From Sorex araneus (taxonomy: Eukaryota > Chordata > Mammalia > Eulipotyphla > Soricidae), in assembly GCF_027595985.1 (NCBI RefSeq), contig NC_073307.1, forward strand, positions 36,212,234-36,276,233: a DNA stretch of 64,000 bases. The letters are read 5' to 3'. Shown here piece by piece: positions 1-11,085 of this stretch. The position numbers and the translations under genes were made by a program. How positions within the stretch are numbered: position 1 is the stretch's first letter; every line of letters starts with the position of its first letter. Under the pieces are notes generated by a model that saw nothing but the letters and a program-made list of their open reading frames with translations, ran no database searches and had not been told where the DNA came from.

Positions 1-420
1 AACCATGTCTTCAAACGTTGTAAAACTTCAAGCTGTTCATTAGCTCTGTCATATGCAGGAGGCTAAGAGAATATTGGTTTCATAATCAGGTTTCTAGCAA
101 CCAAAAGGCTACTTGACATTTCCGGTAGTCCCCGTGATCTGTACTAGATAAGATGAGCATCTAAACAGGAACATTAGTACTCTCTGAATTCCCAGGGTAG
201 TTCCTTGATGGTTTTTTTCTTCCCTTTAAAACTTATAAATACTTTATTATTACATCTTTGTTTTAGGTTAAAAGAAGTATCCTGATTTTTCTAGGCAGAA
301 CATTTTCTTTATTTTTTTAATGTAGGAGTACTGCTATTTATTCAGACATTGATTAAGCTGATTGAAGTGGGCATGAACTCCATACTACGTTTTAAAAAAT
401 TTTCTGTAATTGAATATTCA
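1..420. other. AT-rich intergenic sequence, nothing recognised
   Basis: I see no coding frame, RNA gene or recognisable repeat here before the L1-like 3' sequence begins near 425. Confidence 0.5.
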
Positions 421-424
421 TGAA

Positions 425-800
425 ATAGACCATTATAAAGCTGTTCATAATTTGGTTTCAGTCACACAATGATCCAGCACCCATCCCTCCACCATGTATA
501 TTTCCCACCATCAATGCCCCCTATTTCCCTCCCACCACCCCCAATACCCCACCCCCCCACCCTCAGCCTCCCTCTATGGGAGGCACTTTCCTTCTTGCTC
601 TCTCTTTTCTTTTCCTTTTGTGCATAACGGTTTGCAATTCAGGTACTAATAGGTTATGGTGTTTGTTTAGGGTATTCAGTATTTTTATCAGGACAGTAAG
701 GCTGGAATAGCTTTTAAACTCTGTGGCAGCTCTGGGGTGTGGATGTGACTGCTGAAGCTTCTGGAAGTACAGGAAGTGGGGGAAGGTAGCCCATCCCAAC
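425..800 (-). mobile_element. Old L1 3'-end fragment
   Basis: Reads in antisense like the 3' UTR of the L1s in this window. It has a CACAATGATCCAGCACCCAT block followed by a long CCCTCCCACC tract, which is the complement of the G-rich L1 3' UTR. It is more diverged than the copy at 975-1304 and no target duplication is visible. Confidence 0.6.
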
Positions 801-974
801 TCAGAGAAAGCCTGGAGATTTCAGTCACAAAAGCTGCATACACAATTTTTCAGCAGATTATATCTTGGTGATGTCTCTCCTGAGATGGTGGAGTAAAACT
901 GGGGATCTGGTGGTGATTTTGGATTGTGGAAGCAAGTAGCTTCTGGGGGTTCTGTGGGCAGAACATTTTTTTAA

Positions 975-1304
975 AAATTTTATTTTATTGAATTACCGTG
1001 AGATAGTTACAAGTTTTCATGTTTGGATTACAATCTCACAATGATTAAACACCCACCCCTCCACCAGTGCACATTCCCCACCACCAATATCCCGGGTGTA
1101 CCTCCCTTTCCCACCCTCCCCCTGCCTCCATGGCAGACAATATTCCCCATACTCTCTCTCTACTTTTGGGTATTATGGCTTGCAACACAGACACTGAGAG
1201 GTCATCATGTTTGTTCCATTATCTACTTTCGGCATGCATCTCCCATCTCAACTGGTTCCTTCAGCCATCATTTTCTTAGTGATCCCTTCTCTATTCCATC
1301 TTAA
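975..1304 (-). mobile_element. L1 3' end, 5'-truncated insertion
   Basis: Antisense L1 3' UTR: a T-rich tail complement at the left, a TTGAATTACCGTGAGATAGT block, then a C-rich tract. It is flanked by a near-perfect duplication, GCAGAACATTTTTTAA, at about 958-974 and 1305-1320, differing only in T-run length. The element is therefore a short, 5'-truncated L1 copy lying next to older L1 sequence. Confidence 0.7.
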
Positions 1305-1314
1305 GCAGAACATT

Positions 1315-1690
1315 TTTTAACTTAAAATTTTTATGGAGGTAACTGTGGTTCATAACACTACATAGATTTCAGGAATATAGCATTATAAATCAATGTCTTG
1401 GAGGAAATGGCAGTATGTTTACTACTAAACATTAACATCCATCTTTACCACACAGTTGAGTCCATCTATCCAATTTATGCACACACAAGTCCCCCCCTCT
1501 CCACACACACACACACACACTATTTTTCTTCTGGTAACCACTAATCTGGTTTTATAGTCCAAAAGTTTGTTTTCATTGTATTAAGTTCACTTATATTGTT
1601 TCTTTTTGTACCACTAAAGAATAAAATCATAGGATTATTACCTACCTCCACCTGACTTATTTCAGGAAGCATTATACTCTACAGGGAATG
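1315..1690 (-). mobile_element. Old L1 fragment
   Basis: Antisense, diverged L1-like 3' region. It contains a short (CA)n at about 1503-1520 and the CTGGTAACCACTAATCTG block typical of old mammalian L1 3' ends. Boundaries are approximate. Confidence 0.45.
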
Positions 1691-1699
1691 ATCATGACA

Positions 1700-2485
1700 G
1701 TGATGACTGGATGGTTGTAGTGGTTTTGAAAGTTTTTGCTTGACAATAGTCTTTCCCATCTGCACACATCAATTTGTGTGGCAGATTTCTTCTGATGCTC
1801 GTAAAGTAGGCAAGTGTCTTATAGTAAGCAAGGGTACCTCTCCTCAGATATCCATCCTTGATATCCAAGCTGCCTTGTTTCCAATAGCTTCACTCCCAGG
1901 CCAAACTGTGTTATCATATACTTAAATGCTACCAAGCTAGGGGCTGCTAGGAATCAGATATTATGGAATCTCTATGCAGAAACATTCTTGTAGATATTTT
2001 CATTTCACTACAGTTCAATAAAAATGTATTGTTTTATTGAAGTCCAATGGCAAATAGAATTCCAGAATCGAGTTATAATTCATACTTTGAAACATGTCCA
2101 TTTTCTATTAAATTTGATTTGGAGATAAAACAGGAAGCACCACCAGATGGGACATATAATTGGGACATGCTAGTAACTTTAATCACAAATTGCAAGGCAG
2201 TATGTTTACAGTGGAAAAGATTAGTGGCCAGAACAGTGGTTCCTAATCACCAATACCATAATTAGTAGAATATGAAGAAAGGAGTTGAGAGCTCACTTTC
2301 AGATTATAGTGTATAGTGTGTACAATCTCTAGTCAATGGTACCAAGGCTAAGATCATAGAAACAGAGGGTAGACACAGTTGTCCAAATACAATCCACCAG
2401 GAATGCCTATGAAATAGTTTGTCACGTTCCCTTATCATGAAAGTTTGAATATCCCCTAGTTTTATGCATATTTGTAGTGGGATTG
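1700..2485. other. Intergenic, no gene recognised
   Basis: No recognised repeat. An open frame of about 72 codons on + at 2047-2265 has a protein-like composition, but I cannot assign it to any family. It has no intron, promoter or downstream signal that would make it a gene. Confidence 0.4.
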
Positions 2486-2489
2486 CTTG

Positions 2490-2925
2490 GAGCACATAGA
2501 CTAGAGACTAGAGACCAGCGTGGGACAATGAACTTTGTATGACCTGCACTGGGGGCTTGGGAGAGTCCTGTGCAGAGGGCCTCTTGAAAGAGGGGCCTTG
2601 AAGGTAAAACCTACCAGCAAGATAAGCAGGACACATCCTGCACGTACATACTTCTCGTGCTCTAAGTAACCTTGGGAATAATCTGACTTGGTATTTTTAA
2701 TGAGAACATCTTGAGACAAACACAAAATATGTCTAACCCATGAGAACATCTTTGGACTTGGCTACGTGCCTGGGCCAAGGTATGCAAATAATATAAAACT
2801 GCTTGCTTGAGAATAAACGGGGCCTTCAGCCTCGAGGCCTTCAGCCTCGATAGCTGCTGGTCAACACATCATCTCTGAGTCGGCTAGCCATCATGCCGGA
2901 GCTGGACTCCGGCACATATTAGTTT
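2490..2925 (+). mobile_element. Probable solitary ERV LTR
   Basis: The stretch has LTR-like order: a U3-like part, a TATA-like ATATAAAA at 2791-2798, an AATAAA at 2812-2817, a tandemly duplicated GGCCTTCAGCCTCGA (about 2822-2851), then a GC-rich stretch ending CTCCGGCACA. No gag/pol/env-like frame and no second LTR lies nearby, so a solo LTR is the simplest reading. Exact ends are unclear and I found no convincing flanking duplication. Family not assigned. Confidence 0.45.
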
Positions 2926-2929
2926 CCCT

Positions 2930-3905
2930 TTCAATCTGCCATTCTAGGTCATTTACCTAAAGAAAAATCCCTTTAGGTAACATTGATTTAATTGCTTATC
3001 TCAACTGAGTTATCACTAGAAAAACACTTTTAATAGTTAATAAAAGGAAGAAATTGAGTACTTCTAATATGGACTAGTTTAAGGAAGTAGATATATTTTG
3101 AGTTGTCTTACCAGCCATGTGTATAGTACAGACTTATAAGTGCTCACTAAGAGATCAGAGACAGGACTGAGTGATTAACTTAGGTTTCATCACCAAGGTT
3201 TCATCACCTGTGTGAAAGAAAAAGAAACAAAATAGAAGAAAAAGAAAGGAAAGAAAGGTGCTTATTTAAGGATGCCCTAAAAAAAAACATAGAAACATAT
3301 GGAAAGCTTTACTCTGTTTTAAAATCACATTTATTAAAAATAATAGAGGGATATAACTTGTCTGAAAGGAAGTACAAGAGAGACAATCTCCAATGGTGAT
3401 TCAAAGAAGGGTGTTGGATTTCATTGGCATCTTTGTGTCACCTAATAGGAGGAATCAGAGTCTTGATGATTCCTGTGTATCATAGGTCAAGAAAGCTGAC
3501 GAGGAGCTGTCCCTGTCCAGCGTTACAGGAGAGTGTTATACACAGTTTCTAGGATGCCTTACCCTGAAGGTGAAAATACAAAGCTGAACCAATGCAAATT
3601 AAGACTATCTGCGAATACAAAACTTGTGATAGCTTAATCTATAAATTAACCACAGGAAAATCTCAACAATAACAACAAAATAAAATGTAACAGTATACTG
3701 AATAACTACTGGGAATGTGGACTCTCTCAAAATAGTTCACTGCATGTAATGGTTTGGAACACTGTTGATTCTGAGCTATGAAAATCTTGGACGAATGAAC
3801 AGCAGGCAAGGGAAAACTAACATAAAAACCATAGAGTTTCATCAAGAAATAAATTAGTCCAAAATCAATAACCTTATAAATAGATATAATTACTATTATA
3901 TCTGG
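2930..3905. other. Intergenic, no gene recognised
   Basis: AT-rich sequence with a short purine-rich AAAGAAAGG tract near 3240 and no supported feature. Confidence 0.45.
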
Positions 3906-3910
3906 TTTTT

Positions 3911-4000
3911 ATTAGATGAGAAAACTGAGGCTCAGAGACATTAAATGGCTTGTTTAAGGTCACACAGACCCACTTAGACATCTGGACTCTCTATTTCTCA
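3911..4000 (-). repeat. MIR SINE core
   Basis: GATGAGAAAACTGAGGCTCA followed by GGTCACACAG is the classic conserved core of the ancient mammalian MIR SINE, here in reverse orientation. It indicates pre-eutherian-age sequence. Confidence 0.75.
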
Positions 4001-4344
4001 TCCCCTGCACTGTACTATTCTCCATATTCACCCCACAAGTCTGAGAACTGCCAGGCTATATACACGATTTTCTGTTTTATTTTAGGAACACACCTAGACC
4101 TTATAAACCTAAGATTACACTTCTTATACTACTAATTAGCATTGAATTACTTGTTGGTTAGATTTGAAAGGCAAATGACTATAATAGGATGGCTAACCAG
4201 TCTAAAAAGACATTAAAAGCATATTATTCCCTCATTTAACTACTATATTTAAGTATTTTAGTTTAGTTAAATCAGGGAAGCAAAACAAAAAACATGAAGA
4301 GGTTAGCTGGCATGCTTGGAGGGAATGGTCATAAATCTTAATGT

Positions 4345-4480
4345 AGGGGCATACCTGACTTTGCTCTGGATTTACACTAAGGGAGCACTCCTGGCAAGCT
4401 GGGGGACTATATGAGAAGGAAATCAAACCTGGGTCAGCTGTGTGCAAAGCAAGTGCCCTATCCACTGTACTATATCCTTG
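4345..4480 (-). mobile_element. Diverged SOR-type SINE
   Basis: Antisense SINE remnant. GCACTCCTGGCAAGC, GGGGGACTATATGAGAAGG and GCAAGTGCCCTATCCACTGT align with the body and the complement of the tRNA-like head of the young copies. No target duplication seen. Confidence 0.5.
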
Positions 4481-5110
4481 GACATATCTTTTTAAAAATC
4501 ATATTCATCTACATTTTCTCCAGAGGTATTCTAATAGATATTAATAAAGGAAAAGAAGGAAAAACAAAGAGAGAAATATGAAACCTTAAGAAATATTAAA
4601 ATAGTGCTGAAAATCACATGAAAGCTACCTTCAGAGAGAAAGGTAGCTTTCCCCTGTTTTAATTATTCTATGTGGGGGGGGGGTGGGAAAGTCTAAGCAT
4701 TCCAACTTGAAAATGGAATTTACATCTTATTAAAGAAGGGTCTGACTTGATCATTAAGAATGTTAGAGGTGTTTTGTACTGGTGTGTGTGTATATGTGTG
4801 TGTGTGAGTGAGTATTCTGGTTTTTGATGGTTTAACCAATTTTGAGTCAGTATCATGTGAACTACCCACCAACATTGTAAAGTGCGTGAGACTGCCCTTC
4901 AGACACAATGTGTTGTGCAGAAACCTCGACAACCTACTGGTTTGGCATCATTGACATTTTTATAGCCTCTGAGTAATAATCCTTAATTTCTTCCAGCAAC
5001 AGCCCCTCATAACCTCCATTGTAGATTCTGTGTCTGTGCGTGCACTGGATTATTTCTAACAACCTTCACAGTAAGAGGAATTAGGCAGTAAGAATCTCCT
5101 CCGCCCCCCC

Positions 5111-5286
5111 TTTTTTTTTTTTGCTTTTTTGGGTCACATCCGGGGATGCAGAGGTGTTACTCCTGGCTCATGCACTCAGGAATTACTTCTGCATGCTCAG
5201 GGGACCATATGGGATGCTGGTAATTGAACCCAGGTCGGCCACATGCAAGGCAAACACCCTACCTGCTATGCTATCACTCCAGCCCT
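5111..5286 (-). mobile_element. SOR-type SINE (A-tailed class)
   Basis: Complete antisense copy. It has a poly-T start (tail complement), GGGTCACATC and GGACCATATGGGATGCTGG blocks, and ends in the complement of the tRNA-like head, TATCACTCCAGCCC. The flanks share TAAGAATC, a probable short or decayed target duplication. Confidence 0.9.
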
Positions 5287-5587
5287 AAGAATCCTTTTTT
5301 AAACAGTCATATTTCACTTATCATAATGTCCTCCAGTTTTAGCCATATTGTCACAAATGGCAGGATTTCTCTCTTCTTTTTAATGCTAAATAATAGTCCA
5401 ATGTATGCACATGCTGTATAAATTTTTAGCTGGCACTAGATTATGAATATGGTGACTATAAAGTACAGAGTAGGTTTGCAATAGATTATGACCATTTAGT
5501 TTAATCTAATTACAGGTAGTGATGCTCACATAACAAAATAACCTAAAATACATTTCTAAGAATACGTCCTCTTGCTGTAAATTTTGT

Positions 5588-5775
5588 TTGGGGGGTGCTT
5601 GGGAGCCAGGCCTGACAAGTCAGGGCTTGGACCTGGCAATGCAATGCAGTGGTTCTGGGGACCACCAGAGCCATACCTGGGAAAGTTCAGGTGGGCATGT
5701 GGTGCTTGGGGCCAAACTTAGAGATTTGTGAATGCAAGGCAGGTGTTCGAGTCCCTTGAGCTATCCCCCAGGCTA
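5588..5775 (-). mobile_element. Ancient SINE-like remnant
   Basis: GGGGACCACCAGAGCC and a GCAAGGCAGGTGTTCGAG block followed by AGCTATCCCCCAGG keep the order of an antisense tRNA-derived SINE but are strongly diverged. Confidence 0.35.
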
Positions 5776-5906
5776 CCCCTTCACTTTTTCTAAATTGATT
5801 CATTGCTTGAAAGCAGTATGATACTCGTATAAAGACAGACACATAGAACAGGGGAACAGAACAAAGCCCAGAATCAAACCTACACATATAAGGTCAACTA
5901 TCTTTT

Positions 5907-6081
5907 TTTTTTTTTTTTGCTTTTCGGGTCACACCCAGTGATGCACAGGGGTCATTCCTGGCTCATGCACTCAGAATTACTCCTGGCGGTGCTGGGGGAC
6001 CATATGGGATGCTGGGAATTGAATCCGGGTCGGCCGCGTGCAAGGCAAACGCCCTCCCTGCTGTGCTATCACTCCAGCCCC
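5907..6081 (-). mobile_element. SOR-type SINE (A-tailed class)
   Basis: Complete antisense copy with a long T run and the CTATCACTCCAGCCCC head complement. A perfect 16-bp target duplication, AGGTCAACTATCTTTT, lies at 5891-5906 and 6082-6097. The duplication length and A-tail indicate L1-driven insertion. Confidence 0.95.
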
Positions 6082-6335
6082 AGGTCAACTATCTTTTAAG
6101 GGGCAATTTTTGGCCAAGACCCCCAGACAGGAATAATCCCTCCAACACCTGTATGTGTGATCCCCCCCTTTCCACTTATCCCATGGGAGAAATATCTTAC
6201 TCATAGGGAGAGGCAGAGTGAATTTCTATTTCTTTCTGCCTTCTAGTGAGAGGCAAAGAGGCATTCAGGCCCATCAAGGAGGACCTTTAATAGGATGTTG
6301 CAGTAAATTTGAGCCCTTGCTTGCAGAATCCAAAG

Positions 6336-6459
6336 CAACCAAAGAGATAGTGCAGTGGTAGGGTGCTTACCTGGTTTAATCCCTGGCATTCCATATGGCT
6401 CCTTGAGCATTGCCAAGAGCCAGGAGTAAGCCCTGAGCATTGTTGGGTGTGGTCCAAAA

Positions 6460-6460
<1 letters not shown>
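6336..6460 (+). mobile_element. Diverged SOR-type SINE ending in a CA microsatellite
   Basis: Sense copy with an AGAGATAGTGCAGTGGTAGG head, GCATTCCATATGGCTCC and GGTGTGGTCC blocks. Its A-rich tail has turned into the dinucleotide repeat that follows. Confidence 0.6.

Positions 6461-6507
<47 letters not shown>
6461..6507. repeat. (AC)n microsatellite
   Basis: About 23 uninterrupted AC units following the SINE tail. Likely length-polymorphic. Confidence 0.95.
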
Positions 6508-6510
<3 letters not shown>

Positions 6511-6600
6511 AAACCCAAATCATCCTGAACTCATTATTCAAAATTAGGTAAGATTAAAAAAGTATATTAAAAAAAGGAATGTCATATGACCAAAGTAGGA

Positions 6601-6735
6601 GTATGATTTTAAAAATCCCAATTTTTTGTACCTAGAGATAATCAGTATTATCACGTTGGATAATATACTTCTATATGCTTTATAAAATGAGGGTTATGCA
6701 ACATATGTTGTACTATAAATTTGGTTTTTAAAACT
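6601..6735. repeat. Dispersed repeat, copy 1 (partner at 15894-16030)
   Basis: Shares an extended direct match with 15894-16030, including TTCTATATGC, TTATAAAAT, CATATGTTGTACTATAAAT and TTTTAAAACTT, with scattered substitutions. Family not recognised; it resembles an old interspersed repeat rather than a recent local duplication. Confidence 0.6.
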
Positions 6736-6739
6736 TTGG

Positions 6740-8325
6740 GTTTCTTTTTATTCTCAAGCATTTGTCACTTGAGACAGGTGACACAGAAGGAATGAAATGT
6801 GCAGCCAATCAGCAATTCACCGACAGTCACCACAGTGAATCCCTGAAGAAAAAAAGGACAGAATCTTCATAACCAGTGAAAAACACAGATTTTCTAATTA
6901 TCTTTGGGAGGACAGAAGTTTAGGATTATTTGTCTGAATAAATGAAATGTCCTTAATTCTGGTTTAAAGTGCCTTAGAGATAAATACAGTCTTTCCATCT
7001 ACTAGGGGTGCTGGTTAAAGTGAAATTCTAATTTGCTAATGGTCCTCTAAAGACCTTTAAGCACTCATGGAAACTGCCTAATTTACGCCTGAGTCTACTA
7101 CTTCCCAAATGAATTTCTGTTGGAGTCTGGGTGGAAAGAGAATCAGGGTGGATCACTCCAGGGGCAATAGAGCATCTGCCCAGTGCCTCAGGGGGCAAGA
7201 TATTGAAAACCACGTCTGGCTGGGAGACATGTGGGCCCCCAGACTCCCTCTGCTACCCACCAGCTGTATTAGAAAAACCAGCCAAACTAACAGTGGCTCC
7301 CAACCAAGAAAAACATAGCGGTAGCACACAGGGCATGCTTCTGAACAAATGCAAAGACAGTATCATCATGGCAGAATGCACCCAGCTTCTCAGAGAACAT
7401 TTTGGACTGAGGTTGGGGGCTGGGGGCAGACAGAGGATTGTTTTTGTTTTTCCTGTGCTGTGGGACTCAGGAACCTGGAGTATTATTCCATGGAAGATGT
7501 TGAGAACCACAGAGCTAGAGAGTCTGTAAGGCATCTTGTGCACTATGGTTCCAGGATTCTTAATATATCGCTGAATGTTTATGTGGAAGGAGACAAAGCT
7601 GGCTCCAAGCCAGAATGAATTCTAGTTATCAAGCCAAAGCCTGCCCTTCAAAATAATGAGCTTTTGAAGAGGCTGAAACTGTTTTTATTCTTGCAGCAAG
7701 CAGCCTGCTGATAATAAAAGAAAAGCAGACTCCACGTTAGGAGTGTTCCATTGACTCCCAAATCTAATATCCACAGCGAATGAATCTGCCATAGACAATT
7801 ACAGTTGCAAAAATTAGAAATGATTATCATAATTTTCTCCTTCAAGTTTAACCATATGTGACAAGGAGTTTCTTCAAGGTTACCCACTGTATTTTAAAGA
7901 TCAACCACTTTCTTTACCTATGTTTAATACCCAAAGCTTTAAAAAAATTAAGTATGATAAACTGATCATTTTCTATATTTCACTGAGAAAAAGAGAGAAG
8001 GACTATTCCAATGAGCAAAAACAGACCATGGAAGACTTTCTTCTTTCAGGTAGTCTTGGATCTCCTAAAGAGATATTTGGTCTAGTACACCTGACCAGGG
8101 GGTGAGCAAACCTATCTTGTGGCGTTCCATAAACAAGTAACAGATATCAGAAAGAAAAAGGAAACGGTAGCTTCCATAGAAATAACAAAACAACAAACAT
8201 TTCACAGGCCTTTCGGACTTCCCATGATACAGGAGAGACTACAGTAGGGAGTTGTTTTGCAGGACAAAATGAAAATCAGAAAATGTTCTAAAGATATTTT
8301 CTTAATTTTCTGAAGAAGCTAGGAT
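6740..8325. other. Intergenic, no gene recognised
   Basis: No gene, RNA or clear repeat supported. Open frames near 7100-7620 overlap one another on both strands and lack protein-family features. Confidence 0.4.
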
Positions 8326-8329
8326 CGGG

Positions 8330-8460
8330 GCCAGAAAGAAAGTTGAGGCACTTGTCTTGCACAAGACCAGGCCAGGTACCTTTTATGGTCCCCTGAGCAC
8401 TGCCAGATGGAGTCCTGAACACAGAGCTGGTAGTAAACCCTGAGCACAGCTGGAGAAAGA
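8330..8460 (+). mobile_element. Diverged SOR-type SINE
   Basis: Sense remnant: GGGGCCAGAAAGAAAG head, CTTGTCTTGCA, ATGGTCCCCTGAGCACTGCC and AGAGCTGGTAGTAAACCC blocks. Confidence 0.6.
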
Positions 8461-8674
8461 GAGACAACAGAAACTAAATAATACTTATGAAAACTTGCAG
8501 TGTTAGAAATAATTAGAAATGCCAAAGGAGAAAAACTCAATATTTCAAAGGGCACATAAATTGACAAAATACATATATAATGGATACATAACATAATAAA
8601 ATGTGTGTGTGTAAAATCATAAAATATCAACAACTACTTTACTTCAATCACCTAGGCTGAGTAATATCTTTTGG

Positions 8675-8840
8675 GGATAGATATATCCACCAGTGTTTAT
8701 GGGCTATTCCTGGCTCTGTCATCAGGAGTGACTCCCGGCTGTGTTTGGGGGACCGAATATGGTATTAGGGACTGAACCAGGATCATTTGCTTGCAAGGCA
8801 ATCACTTTATACCCCAACCTCTACGCTAGCTCTCCAGCCC
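8675..8840 (-). mobile_element. Diverged SOR-type SINE
   Basis: Antisense remnant with GGGCTATTCCTGGCTCTG, GGGGGACCGAATATGG, and a TTGCTTGCAAGGCAA block ending AGCTCTCCAGCCC. Confidence 0.65.
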
Positions 8841-9254
8841 ATGAGTGATATGTCTTATCTAGCGCTAATGATATGAACTTGATGGGGAAGGATAAGATTT
8901 CTAGAGAAAGGTATTAACCTATTTAGTCATGTTTTAATAATTGAGAACTTTTGCATTTTGTACTGGGTGGGAAACCAGGAAGACTGCTGAGCACCCTTTG
9001 TTCTGCAAGCTCTAGAGAAGAGTTGCATAGCAAATAGTCTGGGAATCATCGAAAGTGCTGACCTTTGGAGCAAAGGGAAGGTTTATTCATAGCCTTGGCA
9101 GATAGGGATAGGGTCAGCGTCCGGAGGCACATTTAACACCTAACAAAGTTTACCCCTCCCCAGCAACAAGCAGACAGGTTTACAATTATAAAATTTGTTG
9201 AGGTCCATGAAAGAAAATAAAAGGAAAATAAATTAATTTGGTTTTGAAAAAAAT

Positions 9255-9560
9255 TGTTGAGGACCAGAGAGATAGTACTGGGATTAAGGTGCTTGCATGG
9301 CATATGGCTGACCCTAGTTCAACCCATGGCACTGCATAAGCTTCCATGAGCACCCAGACATCTCCCTCCTCCTCCAAATATTGTGATTTTTGTGGCTGGG
9401 GTTGTGGTTCAGTAATGGAGCACTTGCCTTGCATGTGTGAGGCTTTGGACTTAAATCCCTTGGGGGACCTAGTCCCCCAAGTGCTGCCAGAAGCAACCTT
9501 TGAGCACTAAATCATGAATAATCCCTAAGGACTGCTTGATGTGGTCCCCAAATCATAACC
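9255..9560 (+). mobile_element. Two adjacent diverged tRNA-derived SINE remnants
   Basis: A first SOR-like head at about 9262 (GACCAGAGAGATAGTACTGG) is followed at about 9393 by a second unit. The second head, GGTTGTGGTTCAGTAATGG plus GCACTTGCCTTGCATG, is closer to tRNA-Ala than to the SOR head. Boundaries between the two are uncertain. Confidence 0.45.
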
Positions 9561-9564
9561 CTAT

Positions 9565-10367
9565 CCTGAAAGATTGTGGTTCAAAGTTCCTTTGCTATAT
9601 CACAACACAGTATGGTTGGATTACAATTGAAACCTGGCCTTCTTTTTGTGGTCATGTGGGATTTGCAGTCCAGGGAACCAGCATAAAAATGCTGACACTC
9701 TGCTTATTGCTAACGCTGCCCTTCATCTCAGATCCAGGTGTCTCCTATGGTCTGCAAGTAGCCATGTAATTGCAACAGATAAACTTGTGAGTCTGGACAA
9801 GTAGTAGCTCACAAACTAAACAAAGGTAAAATTAGTAGATTAGAAGTAAAGTAGAAATAGAGTAGAAATAACAGTCTTATTTGACAATCCTTTTGTTGGT
9901 AATTACCTTGGAAACAACACTTATCTTAAGCTTGGTCTCTTCTCTGAGTTTTTCTAAGTTCATTTTCATTAAAGATACAACCTTTGCACCTTGACTGGAC
10001 TTTGTTCCCAAATCTTCTCTGGCACACATTGACAGAGAGTGACAGGACTAGTTTCACAAGTTCTACGTCTACACTCATATAGTTTTATGTTGTTTCGGCT
10101 TCATTTTAAACAGCTGAAATTAGCTGAATAGTCTGTGTTGTTGTCATATTCTGGTACCCAAAGGGAGGGCTTCTGGTGTTGGCATTATTGGCATTGCCTG
10201 GACTTGTGAGACTTAGAGTTTCTAGGGCTCCAATCCAGGATTTCTGGGCCCAAAATGCCAGAGAAGCACAGGCAACTGGTTTATTAATTGAGTCAGGTGA
10301 TTCTGATGCCTCAGAATGAGCCACTACATTGGTTAAATCACATTGGGTGATTAAATTTGAGGGTTGC
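9565..10367. other. Intergenic, no gene recognised
   Basis: I see no repeat or coding feature that I can name. Confidence 0.4.
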
Positions 10368-10379
10368 TACATCTATTTA

Positions 10380-10620
10380 GCACTGCCATCCTGTTGTTCA
10401 TCAATTTGCTTGAGCAGACACCTGTAAGGTCTCCATTGTGAGGCTTCTTGTTACTGGTTTTGGCATATGGAATACACCATGGGTAGCTTGCCAGGCTCTG
10501 CCGTGCAGGCAGGATATTCTCAGTAGCTTGCTGGTCTCTTCGAGAGGGACAGAGAAATCGAACCCGAGTTGGCCGCATGCAAGACAAACACCCTGCCTGG
10601 TGTGTTATTGCTCCAGCCCC
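10380..10620 (-). mobile_element. SINE, CAGTGA-tailed class, left half of a head-to-head pair
   Basis: Antisense copy. From the left: the tail-proximal GTTCATCAATTTGCTTGAG, then TAGCTTGCCAGGCTCTGCCG, then the tRNA-like head complement ending GCTCCAGCCCC. It abuts the inverted copy at 10621-10805. The pair together is flanked by TACATCTATTTA at 10368-10379 and 10806-10817. Confidence 0.9.
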
Positions 10621-10805
10621 ATTTCTGGGATAGCACAGCGGGTAGGGCATTTGTCTTGCATGCGGCCAACTCAGGTTTTATTCCTCCATCCCTCTCAGAG
10701 AGCCCGGCAAGCTACAGAGAGAGTGTCCCGCCCATATGGCAGAGCCTGGCAAGCTACCCATGGTGTATTCCATATGCCAAAAATAGTAACAAGTCTTGAA
10801 AAAGT
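10621..10805 (+). mobile_element. SINE, CAGTGA-tailed class, right half of a head-to-head pair, 3'-truncated
   Basis: Sense copy with an ATAGCACAGCGGGTAGGGC head, then CTCAGAGAGCCCGGCAAGC and ATATGCCAAAAATAGTAACA. It stops before the terminal repeats and runs straight into the right-hand TACATCTATTTA. Confidence 0.85.
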
Positions 10806-11007
10806 TACATCTATTTAAGAATATTAAATATAAATTTAATAAGTTGTCCATTGACTAGAGCTTGAAATATTTTGCTGTTTAACATCAGTATTAATTTTTA
10901 TTATCATTTAAGGAAGCTAGATGAAGACTTCCTGGTACCTCTCTGTATTAACTTTACAACATTCTCTGAGTCTACAATTATGTCAAAATACTACTTTTTG
11001 TTATTGT

Positions 11008-11085
11008 TTGTTTTGTGGTATTGGGGCTCAAACCCAGGACTTCACATGCACAAGGCATTATTGTTGAGGCACATCACCAGCCTAA
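11008..11085 (-). mobile_element. tRNA-Ala-like SINE head
   Basis: TGGTATTGGGGCTCAAACCC, then CACATGCACAAGGCA and GAGGCACATCACCAGCCT. This is the complement of a tRNA-Ala-like gene head rather than of the SOR head, with no SOR body attached. Confidence 0.5.

Noticed and set aside
6243-6551. Open frames rich in Val-Cys or Thr-His
   Set aside because: They are translations of the AC/TG microsatellite and adjacent SINE. The same applies near 24612-25194 and 50232-50670.
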